In this document: positions 33,286 to 45,727 of the stretch, in pieces
Position numbering within the stretch: the first letter of the stretch is position 1
Layout: each line of letters begins with the position of its first letter
Assembly (NCBI GenBank): GCA_004802725.1
Contig: SGPM01000165.1
Location: 1 to 57,075 of the forward strand
Reading direction: 5' to 3'
Length of the DNA: 57,075 nucleotides
Origin: Antrodiella citrinella
Taxonomy: Eukaryota > Basidiomycota > Agaricomycetes > Polyporales > Steccherinaceae
Translations under genes and position numbers: made by a program
The notes under the pieces: generated by a model
Database searches by the model: none
Seen by the model: only the letters and a program-made list of their open reading frames with translations
What the model was told of the DNA's origin: nothing

Positions 33286-35638
33286 CTATGTCCGGTGTTC
33301 GTCTTCGGACTGTTCTTCTCTAGGCGGAGGTAAATTGTGGAGGTTCGTTATCCCCAGCGCAGACGAAGGCGTAGGTGGTGTGGACATTGAGAATGTGCCT
33401 GCGCTAGGCGAAGCTGCAGACGTAGATCCAGACGGTGGCCTCGAGTGCTGGAACGACCAACGGCGAGGAAGGAGTTCGCCAACAGTTGACGTCTCCGTGC
33501 TGTTGGTATACACACTGGGCATCGCGCTGCTCGCAGTGATGGGAGAGTGTGCTGATGAGGAAGCTGGAGTGTGGGTAGGGGAAGGATTGCTCGGACGCTT
33601 GAAGAGCCACGAGGAAGCTGGAGTGACAGTTACGCCAATGTTCTTCTCGCGAATCTGCTTCTCGTCGTCGCCCGAGCTCAAGTTATCCGAAGACGTCTTG
33701 CTGGACAGTCTTCGCCCTCGTTGGCGACGACCGTAGCAGACCAGATACGCGAGCAAGCGCCACACCCCCATGTTCACCAACATATTGAAAAACATGACGA
33801 TCACCGTGACAGACCATATCACGGCGGATATAATACCGACCACGACACGGGGGATTGCCGCGAGTGCAAGTGATTCTGCGAACGCGATGAGGAGGCCTGC
33901 GCATACCATTCGAATGACAGCAAGGAAGATCGTGAGGGCGTCAGCGCCGCGGGTCCGGTGCGGACGAAGGACGACAAGAGCGACCAGAAGGAATGTCTCC
34001 GTGATGAGAATGAGGATAGCTTGGAGCAAGCCATGCGTGTGACCAAACGCTATGATCATAGCCTTGGCCAAGACCGCGGTGGTGAAGATGTAGCTGGTGT
34101 AAGAACGAGGTGACCGGTAGGGGGCGGTGATGGGTTCCAGAGAGCGTGAAGAAATATCCTCTCGGAATCCTTGCGTGCGACGGAAGAGGAAATAGAAGGC
34201 AGAAAGGACAAGGGAAGAGATGATAAGCAAGGTGACGACTGAAAGAAGTATTGACACCCAAGAGTCCTTCAGAGTCCATTGCCAAAATACGAAGATAAGA
34301 ATAGGGAACAGGGAAATGAAAGCGATTCGGAGGCCCCATGCTCGGGCCCAGGAAGGATATGCGACGAGAATCCGGTCCAGGGTAGGCTGTCTGTCCTTAT
34401 TCCATGAGGTGCGACGAAGCGCCAATATGATGCCGTAGCCCAGCGCAAGCGCACCGAGTGTGATGGCGACGAGGATGAGCCAAGTGAAAAACACGGTCAT
34501 GAACGCATTGGCGGTAGCAATTCCGATGGTGTTTACGTAGATGGGTACTCCTGCTTGAAGGACGTTCGACGACTGGGCCGTGACAGTGGCCACATCGGCG
34601 AGAACCTGAGGACGCTCCAGAGGTTCTACAGACGCGTACTCTGCCAGACTGCGTCGGGAGGGTACATTGAAAGGACTCAGCTTCCGGTTCACGAGGGAAA
34701 TCGGGTTACCTCCATCATCACCGTTAGCAAGGGTCCCTCCGGTATGCTGACGCATAGTGTTGATCGTCTGTTGCATAGATGACGTAGGCACGGTAACGAA
34801 CAAGCCTAAGGCCCATGAAAAATTGGTGGCAAAGGCACGAAAGACGGAGGGGTAGTCGAGTCCCAGAAGTGCCGAGGCAGCGATCGTTTGGAAGAGGTAT
34901 ATGATATCCAGGAGACGGATTGGAGCCAACGCACCCGGTACATGTGACTGCGCTATGGCGGAAACGAGAGCGGCGAGGGTCATTCCTCCTGTAGTCCACT
35001 CCACCGCCTTCTGGTGGGTGGACCAACCGTTGGATATGGTAGACTGGACACAAGCTCTGACTTTACCGGTGGTCACGTCCGTGAGTGTGAGTTGCGCAAA
35101 GGCTTCAATGTCTGGTATGATCCAGGCGATGCCGGGTAGCCTTGATGCAACATTGATGGAGGGAGGGAGAGTGATGGAGTCTGATCCTGTGAAATTGTAG
35201 GTAGGTAGTGGACACAGCGCTCCGCCCAAGACAGAACACAGGTCGAGAGATATGTTGAAAGGTTGCGTGCCGTAGACGTTGACGAAGAGGTTCGCCGAGA
35301 CACTGACATTAGGAAGCTAGGACAGGCACAGAGGTCAAAACACGTCAAGTGAACGAAAGAACAGACAGCGTACGACACTAGCTGCGGAAATGTTGAAGTT
35401 TATTGAGGCATTCTTCTTTATGTAGGCGACGTCAAATTGTTGAATGAGAAGTGTCTCCGGGGGGGAGCAGTATGATACTGAAGACGTGACTGTAGGTAGA
35501 TAGACATATGTGAGTGGAGTTGAACGCGAGCGAAAGCGTTGGGGACTGACAAAGTGAGTTCTCGTGCGCTTTGGTGAAGGAAAGTAGCAGGAGCGCGGAG
35601 GCAATAGAGAGTCGCAGCCTGGCGACTGAAGAAAACAT
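33286..35638 (-). CDS. TRP/Flc-like integral membrane protein (ML-like domain plus TRP channel domain)
   Basis: Exon 1 (starting 35638) encodes a signal peptide (MFSSVARLRLSIASALLLLS, cleavage likely near KAHE). Exons 2-3 give a lumenal ML-like/TRP_N domain (CSPPETLLIQQFDV...NASINFNISAAS; NVSVSANLFVNVYG...CSVLGGALCPLP) with several N-glycosylation sites. The last exon carries about nine membrane segments between residue 200 and 560 (for example MTVFFTWLILVAITLGALAL and AWGLRIAFISLFPILIFVFW). A Ser/Pro-rich cytosolic tail follows (SSDNLSSGDDEKQIREKN). This is the architecture of fungal Flc1-3 and Pkd2 proteins, implicated in Ca2+ homeostasis and cell-wall integrity at ER or plasma membrane. 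Confidence 0.87.
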
Positions 35639-36112
35639 GAGGGACGACGTGCAAAGGAGAGAGAGAGGGGTTGAGGACAACACTCTCTGAAGGAGTAAGC
35701 AGGTCCTTTAAAATGGCGAGGAGATGAATTAGCCGTGGTGTACACGAGGACAAAGGGCCATTGTACGCACAAGTCTATTGTTGTTTCTTGCAGTGGCTAT
35801 GTGGGTGTTGTTGTGCTGCGGGGGTCGGGAACGTGGGGGTTATGTATGGTGGTGAGAGAGACCCTACCGACGACATGCCACGCGTGGAGGAAAGTGTTTA
35901 GAGTGTTTGTCGGTCGATGGTGGCGACGATGAGGAGAACGACCACCGCGCAGTCGAACATATATTTAGTTTATATAATTCGCCTTACCTACTTTTTCCCG
36001 TTCAAGCGCCCACATCTCCCGATCTCCTCGGCATCACCGCCATTCACCGCATCCCGCCGACACTCGCTGGTGCAGTACAACAACATACACAATGACATTC
36101 TATGGACATAGA
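35639..36112. other. Intergenic, channel-gene promoter region
   Basis: This 474-base stretch contains TATATTTAGTTTATATAA at about 35959-35976 and no supported gene. It separates the channel gene start from the stop of the CoA biosynthesis gene (both minus). Confidence 0.4.
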
Positions 36113-37003
36113 CTACAAAGCATGGTCGTCGGAACGTACCAGCTGGTACTTGTCTACCACAATTTCGACAACGTCCTTCCACTCCGTCATCGCTCCCAGA
36201 CCTAGGTGCCCGGACATTTCAGTAAAACTGTCAACATCCCTCCACAGGGTACGCACCAACATCTCCACACGCCAAGGTTTTCCCAATCGGACCAACGACG
36301 TTGTACCCTATCACATCTCGTACAATGCGAACATGTTCTGCCGTCAAAGGATGCTCGTACATGAGCGTGTTCATCGCTGGAAACACATATGTCGACGTCG
36401 TAGGCGCCAACGCTCGCAGGACGGACGTCTGTGCAATAAGATGCCGAAACATTCCGCGAGGAACATGCGGTCAGCGCGTTTTCGGGGCAGAGTTGTAGCA
36501 CACACAAAGATAGCTTACCGCGAGGTTGTCACAGCTTCCGTGAGCAATCTTCGACAACGTGTTGGCTGAACACGGGGCTATCAGCACGATGTCGGCCCAT
36601 CTCCTCAGTTCGATGTGCAGAATCGGATCCCCAATTTTGTACGTTGCCTGCGGGGCGTGTATCAGTACCGCCTTCGCCATCCAAGGAACAGGAACTCACG
36701 CTCCATTCATCTTCATCCGTCCATACTCTAGATCCTGCATGTCGAACGGCCTGTGCGTCGAAAAACGCCATGGACGCTTTGGTAGAAACAACTTCCACCT
36801 TTACATTTCGATACTGTGCTCGTAAGCTTGATTGTCAGCCTAGTTGGCGGAATTTAGGATGCGAAGAAGCTACGCACGGAAAGCAGTTCCGCTACGATGA
36901 GAGGTGCTTTAATCGATGCGACGCTCCCCGTGGTGATCAAGAGGACATGGGTGCAGCCGTCCGTCCTCCGAAGGCTGGCTATAGACTGTTCCGAGTCCAG
37001 CAT
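36113..37003 (-). CDS. Phosphopantothenoylcysteine decarboxylase
   Basis: Flavoenzyme of coenzyme A synthesis; removes CO2 from 4'-phosphopantothenoylcysteine to give 4'-phosphopantetheine. Five exons, starting at 37003 ([15 protein letters not shown]). Visible motifs are the FMN-binding start [18 protein letters not shown], the catalytic-His segment [31 protein letters not shown], the substrate-binding [11 protein letters not shown], and the active-site cysteine loop [14 protein letters not shown], ending VRSDDHAL. Length and motif set match the compact single-domain enzyme, not the Sis2/Hal3 phosphatase-inhibitor versions with long acidic tails. Confidence 0.9.
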
Positions 37004-37437
37004 CGCGTCGGCCTACTGCTGCTGCGTTTGACTAGAGAGTCCTGGTCATAAATCAAACTAGTATACACGACTCCCAATTTCAATCTTGTCTATGGATGTG
37101 GTCAAGAGCAGAGGGGACGTCCTTAACGACGTCAGTGACCAGAGTGGGTTGGTAAGAAGGATGAGTAAGCTCGATCGATCGCGACACTCCCTCTCCGACA
37201 ATCGTCACCCTAGTGATGGAAAGTCTGCATGTCGGCCGAATGATATGATGAACCGACCACGACATGTATTCGATGTCTACTAAATATACAGAGAAGGATA
37301 TACTACAATGAATGGTATCAGTTGCATGACGAGAATCAAGTGTCGAATGTTACAAGTGATTGCGAAGAAGAGAAAAGAGGTGAGGTGCAATAAACAATTG
37401 AGGGCCAAGATCATTCTGAGTAACACGGAACCAACGG
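37004..37437. other. Intergenic, no gene seen
   Basis: Located between the decarboxylase start and the lipase stop (both minus). No conserved frame. It should contain the decarboxylase promoter. Confidence 0.4.
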
Positions 37438-39839
37438 TTACACCAACTCATGCAAGATACGATCATACAGGTGAGGCCAATGCGAGCTTCAATCAATCAG
37501 AGTAAGTTCCATGCATATCGCAACGCATATAACCAGCACGCACCTAAGCATATCCTTGGCAAAGATAATCTGGTTGAACACCTTCTCCACATCCAGCACC
37601 TCGAAGAACCGTAGCTTCTCTCGTCCGCCCTGCGGATCGAGACGATGAGCAGGATGCAGATCGGCATCGTGCATTGCCCATAGCACGCGTCCAGGCGGGA
37701 ACAGGTGGGTCATATGCATATTGGCTTCAAGGGTCTTGCGCACAGCTAAGAACTACAACAGGAATCGTCAAAATGATATCCAGGGAAAAAGATCGTTGTT
37801 GGGATGAACGCACCCATTCTTCGCTACCAGCATCTCCAAACACCTTCATCTTGAACGCACGCTTTGCAATCCCAGAGTACCCGTCTCCATGACCATCCTT
37901 CTCCGCCTGACATAGCCATACACAAGCTCTCTGCAAATCCCTGATAGAGCCTAACGACAGACGTGCCACAACGTCGTTGGAGTACACGAACGAGATGATC
38001 AAGCCGGATTGGGAAGTCAATTTAGCAAGCGCAGCGTCGGTGAGGCACGGTGGGGCGTAGCAATATGCGGAGACGTGACGTCCTGAAGAGAATCCGGATT
38101 GCCGTGTTGTGAGGCATGTTCGTGGGTCTGCCCACATCTGCATCTGCCGTCAGAAGATGACCCTTATATTTCCTTAGAATCGGGCGCACCAAAGCAAGCA
38201 TACCCGCCACACCAGCACCGAGACTGTGGCCTGTTATAATCAAGCCTGCAAGCCTATATGTGAGTTCACAAGATCCGAGTAGGAACAACGATACTCACTA
38301 TACCCATTGTTGCGTTTAAGTGCACTTCGGATCGCAACATGTACCGGCTTGCCCTTCGCGCCCATCGCACGCGCCATTTTGAGCATCCCACTGTGTACTT
38401 CATACCTTTGCTCCCCATCTGACGGCGACAACATTTGCCTCCTCCTACTCTTATGTTGAGGTGGCTGTTGATGCCGAAAACTATGCGGCACGCCATCACC
38501 AGCCTCAGCCTCCTCTTCAAAATGCCCCGGAGTGAGTTCGCTTGAATTGCGAAGCACGTATTCAGCAGGCTCGCAGGTCAAGTCGACTGCGAGCTCGTTG
38601 ATGGACATGGTACCACGCAAGACCAAGACCACTTCCCGGCGATAATGGTCGGTGAGCACCCAGAAACGGGGAATCAGATCACCAGAGCCTCTCTGAATAG
38701 CAGGAGGTGGATTCTCAGGTACTGGTTGACCGTCCTGAAAGTGGTGATGATGAGATGTAGGCCCAGATTATGCACAGAAATCTAACGTACCGCTGGGGGT
38801 GAATTTTGCTGAGACTTGGCGTAATGCGAGAAGATCTCATCATCGTGCCGACCCATGAGGACATTCCACCAGAAATACGAGGGTGGGAGAGGATCTTCCT
38901 TTCCTTTAGATTGTTCTCCTTCCGCAGCATTTACGGCACCAATCAAACTAGCTTCCTCCCTTGCCTCTTCCGTTGTGGCGGTTTCCGGCTTCAAAGGCGC
39001 ACCAAAGAACATGAGACCGGCGCCACCATATCCTGCCAATACGAGCTGAGAATACCGACGAAGGGGAGCCTTGAGCTCAGAAAACTTCATCATGTGTGCA
39101 TAAGGCTGTTGAGATGGCGCCAAGTTCTCGGAGGTTGATGAAGTCTCCCCAATGTCGGCGGTGATGACTTGTCCAGAATGGTTGGGATAGATCACGTCCG
39201 TCATGACGTGAACTTGAGGTGCAGCGTGCAGATTACTCGGAAGACGTTCGCCGCTTGTGTCAATCTCCCTCAAAGCCTTGAACCACTGCTCTTCCTGCCA
39301 CTTAGCGGTTAAGCCTTGCAGCGTTACCCAACCAACGAGGCCTTTGGCGACAGCACCGGCACCGAACCTTTTCAGAGGAAGACCATCCACACCAGCTGGT
39401 TGATTCCACTCCTTGTTGACGAGTTCGACGAAGGACCGCAAGGAGAAGGAGGCTTCATTCTGTTCCGGGGTTGATTGGAGAGAGGCCAGAGAAGCAGAGA
39501 CAGCGACAAGAGAAGTGGAAGTAACGCTTTCTCCCATGAGCAGTGGCATCAATGCAACAGATTCCATTGCGTCGAATGCACTTGCAATCGTGTCGTGGGT
39601 AACCTGGCCCGCATCTGTGCTGCCTCCAAGCAGACTGCCTCCCATCTGAGCAGCAGTTGAAAGAATGTCTCGTGTGATCCGAAACTAGAAAACGGACGTG
39701 AGTTCTATGCGAAGGAGGTCCAATGTGAAGTACTCACGCCAAACCGAGTCCCAGTCTTCGCCGCTGCGAAACCCAGTGCAGTAGCAGAGGAAGCGACATC
39801 AATGCCGATGCGACCGTATTCGTTCCAGTTTGAGATCAT
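37438..39839 (-). CDS. Class 3 lipase (sn-1 diacylglycerol lipase-like)
   Basis: Starts at 39839 (MISNWNEYGRIGIDVASSATALGF) and ends SHWPHLYDRILHELV at 37438; about seven exons. The alpha/beta hydrolase core has the oxyanion segment EVVLVLRGTMS, the nucleophile GHSLGAGVAGML (Ser), the acid region ISFVYSNDVVARLS (Asp) and a C-terminal SHWPHLYD histidine segment typical of class 3 lipases. The N-terminal 280 residues are helical, with HDTIASAF and a long regulatory stretch. There is no signal peptide, so an intracellular or lipid-droplet/membrane site is likely. Related fungal proteins are annotated as DAG or steryl-ester lipases. Substrate unproven. Confidence 0.87.
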
Positions 39840-40421
39840 TGTTGTCAAGCTGGTGCGACGGGCGATTGTATGCGCAGAAAGACGACAATATTGGGTCGAA
39901 CTATATAGTTAAACGCGTCGCGAGGGCGTGAAACTGCGCCTTGAGTTAAGGTTCACTGCGGAGTGGCAAGAGGAGAACGACGTGTCGCTGCAAAAACAGA
40001 TCTCAATCCTTGACCGTAGCGTGTCGATGGTGTGTTGACAGTTAGGCCAGTAGTCTGACTTGAGTCTGGCCTGTTCAGAGACAGAGAGTCCTGCTGCGAA
40101 GGAGAGCGGCTGTCTTTGACTGATACTGGACGATTTGCTGGGTCTATACGGGAAGAAACAACTGCGTTCAGACGAAGGGTATTTGTTGAGCACGACGGGA
40201 ACGTCCTCGGTCCTCGTCGACTCGTCGACACGTCCGACAACAACTGCACGAGAAGTAAAGCTGAACATCATCAGCGCAATCACAGGCGAAAACCCTCGGG
40301 CCCGTTCGAAGCGCCCACTTCACGTGGCAACGACGGAAGCTGCCGACCCACGCCACGACGAGGACACTCTTTCTCGTCGCTGTCTTCGTCGTTCCCGCCC
40401 ACCTCCTCCCCGTCGTCAACT
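39840..40421. promoter_or_regulatory. Divergent promoter region, lipase / ATP synthase OSCP
   Basis: These 582 bases lie between the lipase start (minus) and the OSCP start (plus). No supported gene. The last 150 bases are C/T-rich, as is common before highly expressed fungal genes. Confidence 0.45.
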
Positions 40422-41174
40422 ATGCTTCTCTCATCCACCCGTGCAGCGTGCTCGTCTGCCGGCTTCGCGCGTCGGGCCGCATCCACTATCGCCCTCAAAT
40501 ACTCGAACGCCCTTTTCTCCGCCGCCCTTGCCAAATCCCCAACCGTCCTCACCAAAGTTCAGTCCGAGCTGAATGCCATCTCCACCTCTATCAAAGACGT
40601 CCCGGAGCTCAAGACGTTCGTCTCCAACCCCACCCTCTCCGCGACAGACCGCGCCTCAGGTCTCAATGTCCTCTTCGCACGTGCCGAGGGCACCGGTGCG
40701 AAGAAGGAACCCGTCTCAGAAATCACCAAGAACCTTTTCGCGGTGCTTTCGGACAATGGCAGATTGGGAGAGACGCAGGGTGTCATTGAGGGCTTCAACG
40801 AGTTGGTAGCGGCGCACAAGGGCGAGCTTACAGTCACCATCACGTCCGCGGCTCCTCTGCCAAAAGATGTTCAGACACGTTTGGAGGCTACCCTGAAGCA
40901 GTCGCAGACAGCGCTGAAGGCTAAGTCTTTGAAGGTGGAGAACAAGGTAGGTTTTGCCTCACGTTTGCTTTACACGCGAAGCTGACTATCATTGTCTCTC
41001 AGGTCAACCCGACTGTTTTGGGCGGTATTGTTGTCGACTTCGGTGACAAGACCATTGACCTCAGCGTCGCGTCCCGGGTGAACAAGCTTAACAGCCTCCT
41101 TCAGCGTAAGTATATATGTCATCATGCAGAAAAAGATGTCAACTGATTCTGGTTTGCATGTAGAATCCGTTTGA
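40422..41174 (+). CDS. ATP5: Mitochondrial ATP synthase subunit OSCP (delta)
   Basis: Stalk subunit linking F1 to the peripheral stator of ATP synthase. Exons 40422-40946, 41003-41105 and 41164-41174 sum to 639 bases (212 residues). It starts MLLSSTRAACSSAGFARRAAS, a basic Ser/Ala-rich mitochondrial presequence. The OSCP domain begins KYSNALFSAALAKS, continues LKTFVSNPTLSATDRASGL, and ends with the signature VNPTVLGGIVVDFGDKTIDLSVASRVNKLNSLLQ. The last exon carries only three codons plus stop. Confidence 0.95.
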
Positions 41175-41322
41175 GCTGGGCCAGTCAGTGTTAGAGTGTA
41201 GAGTCGCGTTGGCATAGAATGTCAATAACTTTATTGCTGATGACCGAGACATAAAGTCCGAACGTCTGACGCACAAGAAAAGGGACAGCGCGAATACATA
41301 ACACGAATAACAATCCTGAACA

Positions 41323-44300
41323 TCACAACAAGTCTACTAACCCTCTCCTTGGCGACACTATAGCGACTACTTTACTGCTGAAGTCTAACAGATCTCCCCC
41401 TTCGGTCACGACCATATCGTCCAAAGCGTAGTCTTGAACCCTCTGTCCCAATAGCTTGGCAACGTTGGTTGACCCAAGCGCAAGGGCATCTACCCTGGAC
41501 AGCTGGCCACCGGCATCCACAGCGATCTGCAAAGCCCAATGAGTGTTCAAATCCACGTATGCGGGCAGTAGTAGGGGATCAAACGTACCCATCCGACGTC
41601 GAACCGAGTATTGCGGGCACTCCAGGCTTCCTGAATGCCCACTCCGACCGTAACGTTGTGAGCTAACAGCTGAAGGACAGAGCTCTTCTCTGATAGCGGC
41701 AATCCAGGTAGACTGAACAACATCAATCACTTTTACAAGGTTTGCAAAGTATAAACTGAGTAGACTTACATTCTCCTCTTCTCCCAAACGGCGGGGAAAG
41801 GTCTCGAGGGGACTTGAAGCACGCCGACGTGTGCAGCAGCGAGTTCTTTGGCGACGAGATGGGCCTCCAGCCCACCGATGATAGTCAATTGCACATCTGA
41901 GTGGAACTTGGCTTCCACCTCTTTCTTGAGCAGAATCAATGTTGCGATGATATCAGCGCTATCTGCCTCGACAGCCAGCGTCAGCCTGCCCTACACACAG
42001 AGGAAAGATATGAGCACATCCTCGCGCGGGTGTCAAGTGAAGAATGGCAACGCACCTCGCTCACACCTCTGAACCATTTGCCAGCATCTGAACGGTGATC
42101 GGGGTCAAGCAACAACCTCCTTAACGCGCCGATCTGCGAGCTCACGCTCGGTGAACCAAAGTGTCTGACCGAAACGTGCAACGCAGTGACCTCCTGCAGC
42201 ACCGCACCTTCTGCGAGCTTGTGCAGAGCTCCGGTGGAGAATGACGTGCTGAGGCCGCCGTAGAAGCCGTAGTGCGTTGGCGCTACGATACCGGTGGTCA
42301 CACCTGCACGGTAGGCATAGCTGGTCAAAGACACGGTCAGGTTATAGTTGAGGGTGAGCTATGGGATGACTTACAGCGTATCACGACCTCCATATTGTAG
42401 ACCGTCCACAGCGCGGATCAACGCCTTGTCGCCGCCTACGATAGAAGGAATCTTACCCTCGAATGGATCTAACACGGCGCCATCGTGCGTGCTTCCTTCG
42501 CCTTGGATCTCTTCGAGACCAAGAGGCGCACCGAAGGTCACCAGGCCGGGTGCAATGGACCCGCCCTTCAGGTCAATCACTTGGAGGTCTTTGAGGTAAG
42601 ACACTGACGAGCAGGTAGTGGCGGAACCTGAACACGTTATAGCTCCGTTCTCGACGACGACAACGCCAAACTCAGTTTTTGCGCCACGGAAAGATTCTTC
42701 AATACCCTCGTTCAAGCGGGTGAAGACACTGCCAACATTCGTGAAGACCACAATAGGGCTTGCCGTCGTAGTAGCCTTCAAGGGAGGAAGACCCTCGTAT
42801 TTCACCTACGCATAACGTCAGACAGACCCTCGTTGGAGAGAGGACAAATGCACTTACAGCATCTTTGGCTTCTTGGTCGAAGTTTGGTACGCGCGGTAGC
42901 TCCTGGAACGCATGAGACTTCGCCACGTTGTGGGGAGTTCTGAGTTGAGGAATGCCGTCAATGTACACTTGTTTCGGTGTTGCGCCCAAAGCGAGAGGGT
43001 GACTGTCCCAAACGACAAGGTCTGTGGTGAGGGACGTAAGAGATGCGCCCAACTGGTTGCTAGACATATTTGCTCACCTGCATCCCAACCTATTACAAAA
43101 CCTCATAAAATTAGGGCATCTTCGCACTCAAGCATATTTCGCCATACCTTCTTTGATGTATCCGACACGATGATCCATACCCATGATGCCCGCGGGCGTC
43201 GTCGTGACAGCAGCAAGCGCAAGGTTCTCAGGTAGACCATAGAGGTACGCCTGCTGGGCCTCGTAGAGGAGGTACCTCGAGTCCAGGACGGGGTGGTCAC
43301 TCTACTGTACAATCAATCATCATAACACCCCCAAGCCGTCACTAGCACGTACCTTCATAACTACCTTCAACCCAGCCTCTGCTAGAATCCGAGGAGCAAA
43401 TTCGGAGCCTCGCCAAGATTCCCGCTTATACCTTGTTGCGTGTTCAGCTTTGGGTAAGCAAACATGGAATGAGTACCGCTTACCTAGCGTTGGTGGCAAA
43501 CATCGCTACACCAGGAGGATGTCCTTTACGATTCTCGATGAGGCTTTAGCAATCGCCAGATCGAGAAAACAACATACCGTAGGCAGATTTCAAGACATCA
43601 GGGACCTGGCAAAGCATGAACGTGCTGTGCTGTCAGTATTTGAGACCACATACCAAGTATGCTTCATGAGCGTGATGGAAAGCAGCAATAGGGAACTGGA
43701 ACTCATTGCTAAGCTGCAGGCCGATGTTAGATACGGGAGCCGGGATGGATCAAGGTGAGACGACGTACTCGAACAATGTCATCCAGGTCGACAGTCTCGT
43801 AACAGTGGATTTGGACCTACAAGCGTGAATAAGTCATGATATGTATATTCGAGCCATAAACCTTACCTTGACACGTCCTCTCAATACGTCCACCAATGCT
43901 TCCCACTGAAGGTCTTCCGGGTAAGGTGAGTTGAGGACGTCAGGTTCACCGTTGAGAACACGTGCGCAGTATTGATCTTGCTCATGCTTGATTTCGCGGG
44001 CTTTATTGTATCTGTGGAGTCCACGCCTCAGAAACCATTCAAGGGAGAAGAGAACGGACTGACGCTTCGCGGAACTGCCAAATAGTATCCATGCGGGTTT
44101 GTCCATATACGCGGCTGGGATTCTCTCCTGTTTCATTAATACAGACACGTTATTTGGTGATCGCCATATCCGAGGGACTGAGCGGCATACCACATGCATG
44201 TCTAGAATGAGGAATGTCAACAGTACTGTCGTGCAGCAAAAACGAGGCACTGACTTCATCTGACGCCATGGCGGATTCTCCGTTAGTTCGAGGAATGAAC

Positions 44301-45163
44301 TGTTGATTTGATGCGGGGGTTCAAGGAGCATTGAGCTCGGAGACCGTTCAGCAGTTTGGCGCAGCTTGATCGTGAAACCTTGGCCACCTGCAATGATACA
44401 CACGGTCAGGCTTGTGATTGGGAGAGTACCTCTCGGAAACGCGTACCAATAGCATTGGCAGAACCAGGTAACACCAATGAGGTTGTCACACCACCGGAGA
44501 TAGAGAGCAAGTAAGAGTCGTCATGGGTATTCAATCCATCGAGAGAGCGAAGCCATGGCTGGATAGGTCCCTTGATGGAGTTATCATCCCCACTGGCACC
44601 GTCTGTTGCAGGACTCGACGCGTCGCCCAGGTGAGAGTGGAGGTCCACAATGCTAAAATACGCGTCAAAATGAGTAGGGAGAGGGAATACAACGTTCAAG
44701 TTACGAACCCCGGCGTGACCCAAGCTCCCTTGACATCCACTACTTCTATATCCTGATAAGCAGCCAACGTCTTAGCCCTCACATGGCCAATCCCTTTGAT
44801 AAGACCTTTGTCCAACAGAATATCCGCCTCGATGACTTCTGTCCCATTCTTCTCTCCGGTCCAGACCTTAGCGTTCTTAAGCAGCAAGGCCTTCGTCCCA
44901 ACCGCGAACCTGTCCGACTCAGTCCTCTTGTGGAAGCTCGGACTAGGACCAGGTTTAGCAGATAACGACAGACAGCGAGCAAGGGAAGTGGTTGCTTGAA
45001 CAGAGAGTCGAGCTTGAGTTTGTGCGTTGAGGATGTTGAATCCCTGGAAACCGAGAAGACCGACGGATAGCAGGATGAAGCAAACGAACTTCGTGTTGAA
45101 GCTTAGTCGAGGAGATCGACGAGTAGTTAAGTCAGAGTCCAAGAGACTCTTTCGGTCCGCCAT
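41323..45163 (-). CDS. Membrane-anchored amidohydrolase A (composite-domain metallo-dependent hydrolase)
   Basis: Roughly 900 residues in about 14 exons. The N-terminus (MADRKSLLDSDLTTRRSPRLS) is followed by a single hydrophobic helix (FVCFILLSVGLLGF), so it is a type II membrane protein with the enzyme outside the cytosol. The hydrolase part shows the beta-sandwich ALLLKNAKVWTG and the metal-binding VDLHSHLGD (HxH). Further metal ligands lie in VQIHCYETVD and AFHHAHEAY. The last is SDHPVLDSRYLL (catalytic Asp region). A second sandwich/amidohydrolase-like half follows (DLKGGSIAPGLVTFG). Such proteins are often labelled carbohydrate esterase family 9 in mushrooms, but the substrate is unknown. 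Paralogue of the gene at 48733-52337. Confidence 0.82.
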
Positions 45164-45727
45164 CTTAGCCTAAAGACCACCCAAAGGGATACTGGATGAG
45201 GGGTCGTGTGAAGGGGCAGGAGACGTGTTCGGTTCGGGACAGTGCACACCCAACGCGCGCAGGCCAAAGTTCACGCGTTCACGCGTAAGTTGCCGTTTAT
45301 CGGTATCATATCCAAGCCATAGCACGTAACATGGGCGCTTTTACGCGATCGCGTGTCGGGATCTTGACTGCATTGATGTAGAGAACGAAACACAGTATAA
45401 CCTCAACGAATGTTCACACTCATCGTATCAAAAAGTTCACGTTAAGACAACCTAATTTTCGGAGGTAAAATCTTAGGAGAAAGTTGTGTGTCACCTTCGA
45501 GAACTTTGTCACTTTCTATATCGGGACATGATGCAAAATCGAGACTCCGCGGCGAACTACTTATGGGTGTCGGTGTATCCGGCGCTTTATTTTGAGAGAC
45601 AAGGCTGCTCTCCACGTTCACCTCTTCTACTAGACTTTGCACAACGCCACACACAGAGGTAAGGAACAACAAAACTGGTTGAATCATTCTCTGGAAATTC
45701 ATAATGACCCTCATGTTCGATAGCAAC
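45164..45727. promoter_or_regulatory. Divergent promoter region, amidohydrolase A / histone deacetylase
   Basis: About 560 bases between divergent starts. Two in-frame ATGs (45704, 45713) lie just upstream of the deacetylase start chosen at 45728. No other coding signal. Confidence 0.4.

Noticed and set aside
35245..35772. Minus-strand 145- and 111-codon ORFs near the channel gene start
   Set aside because: They read through introns. The spliced signal peptide and ML-like domain occupy other frames and match the family.
43450..43758. Plus-strand ORF over the amidohydrolase A gene
   Set aside because: The minus strand here splices into conserved sequence (AFHHAHEAYL, VPDVLKSAYG, GVAMFATNAR), so the plus ORF is chance.
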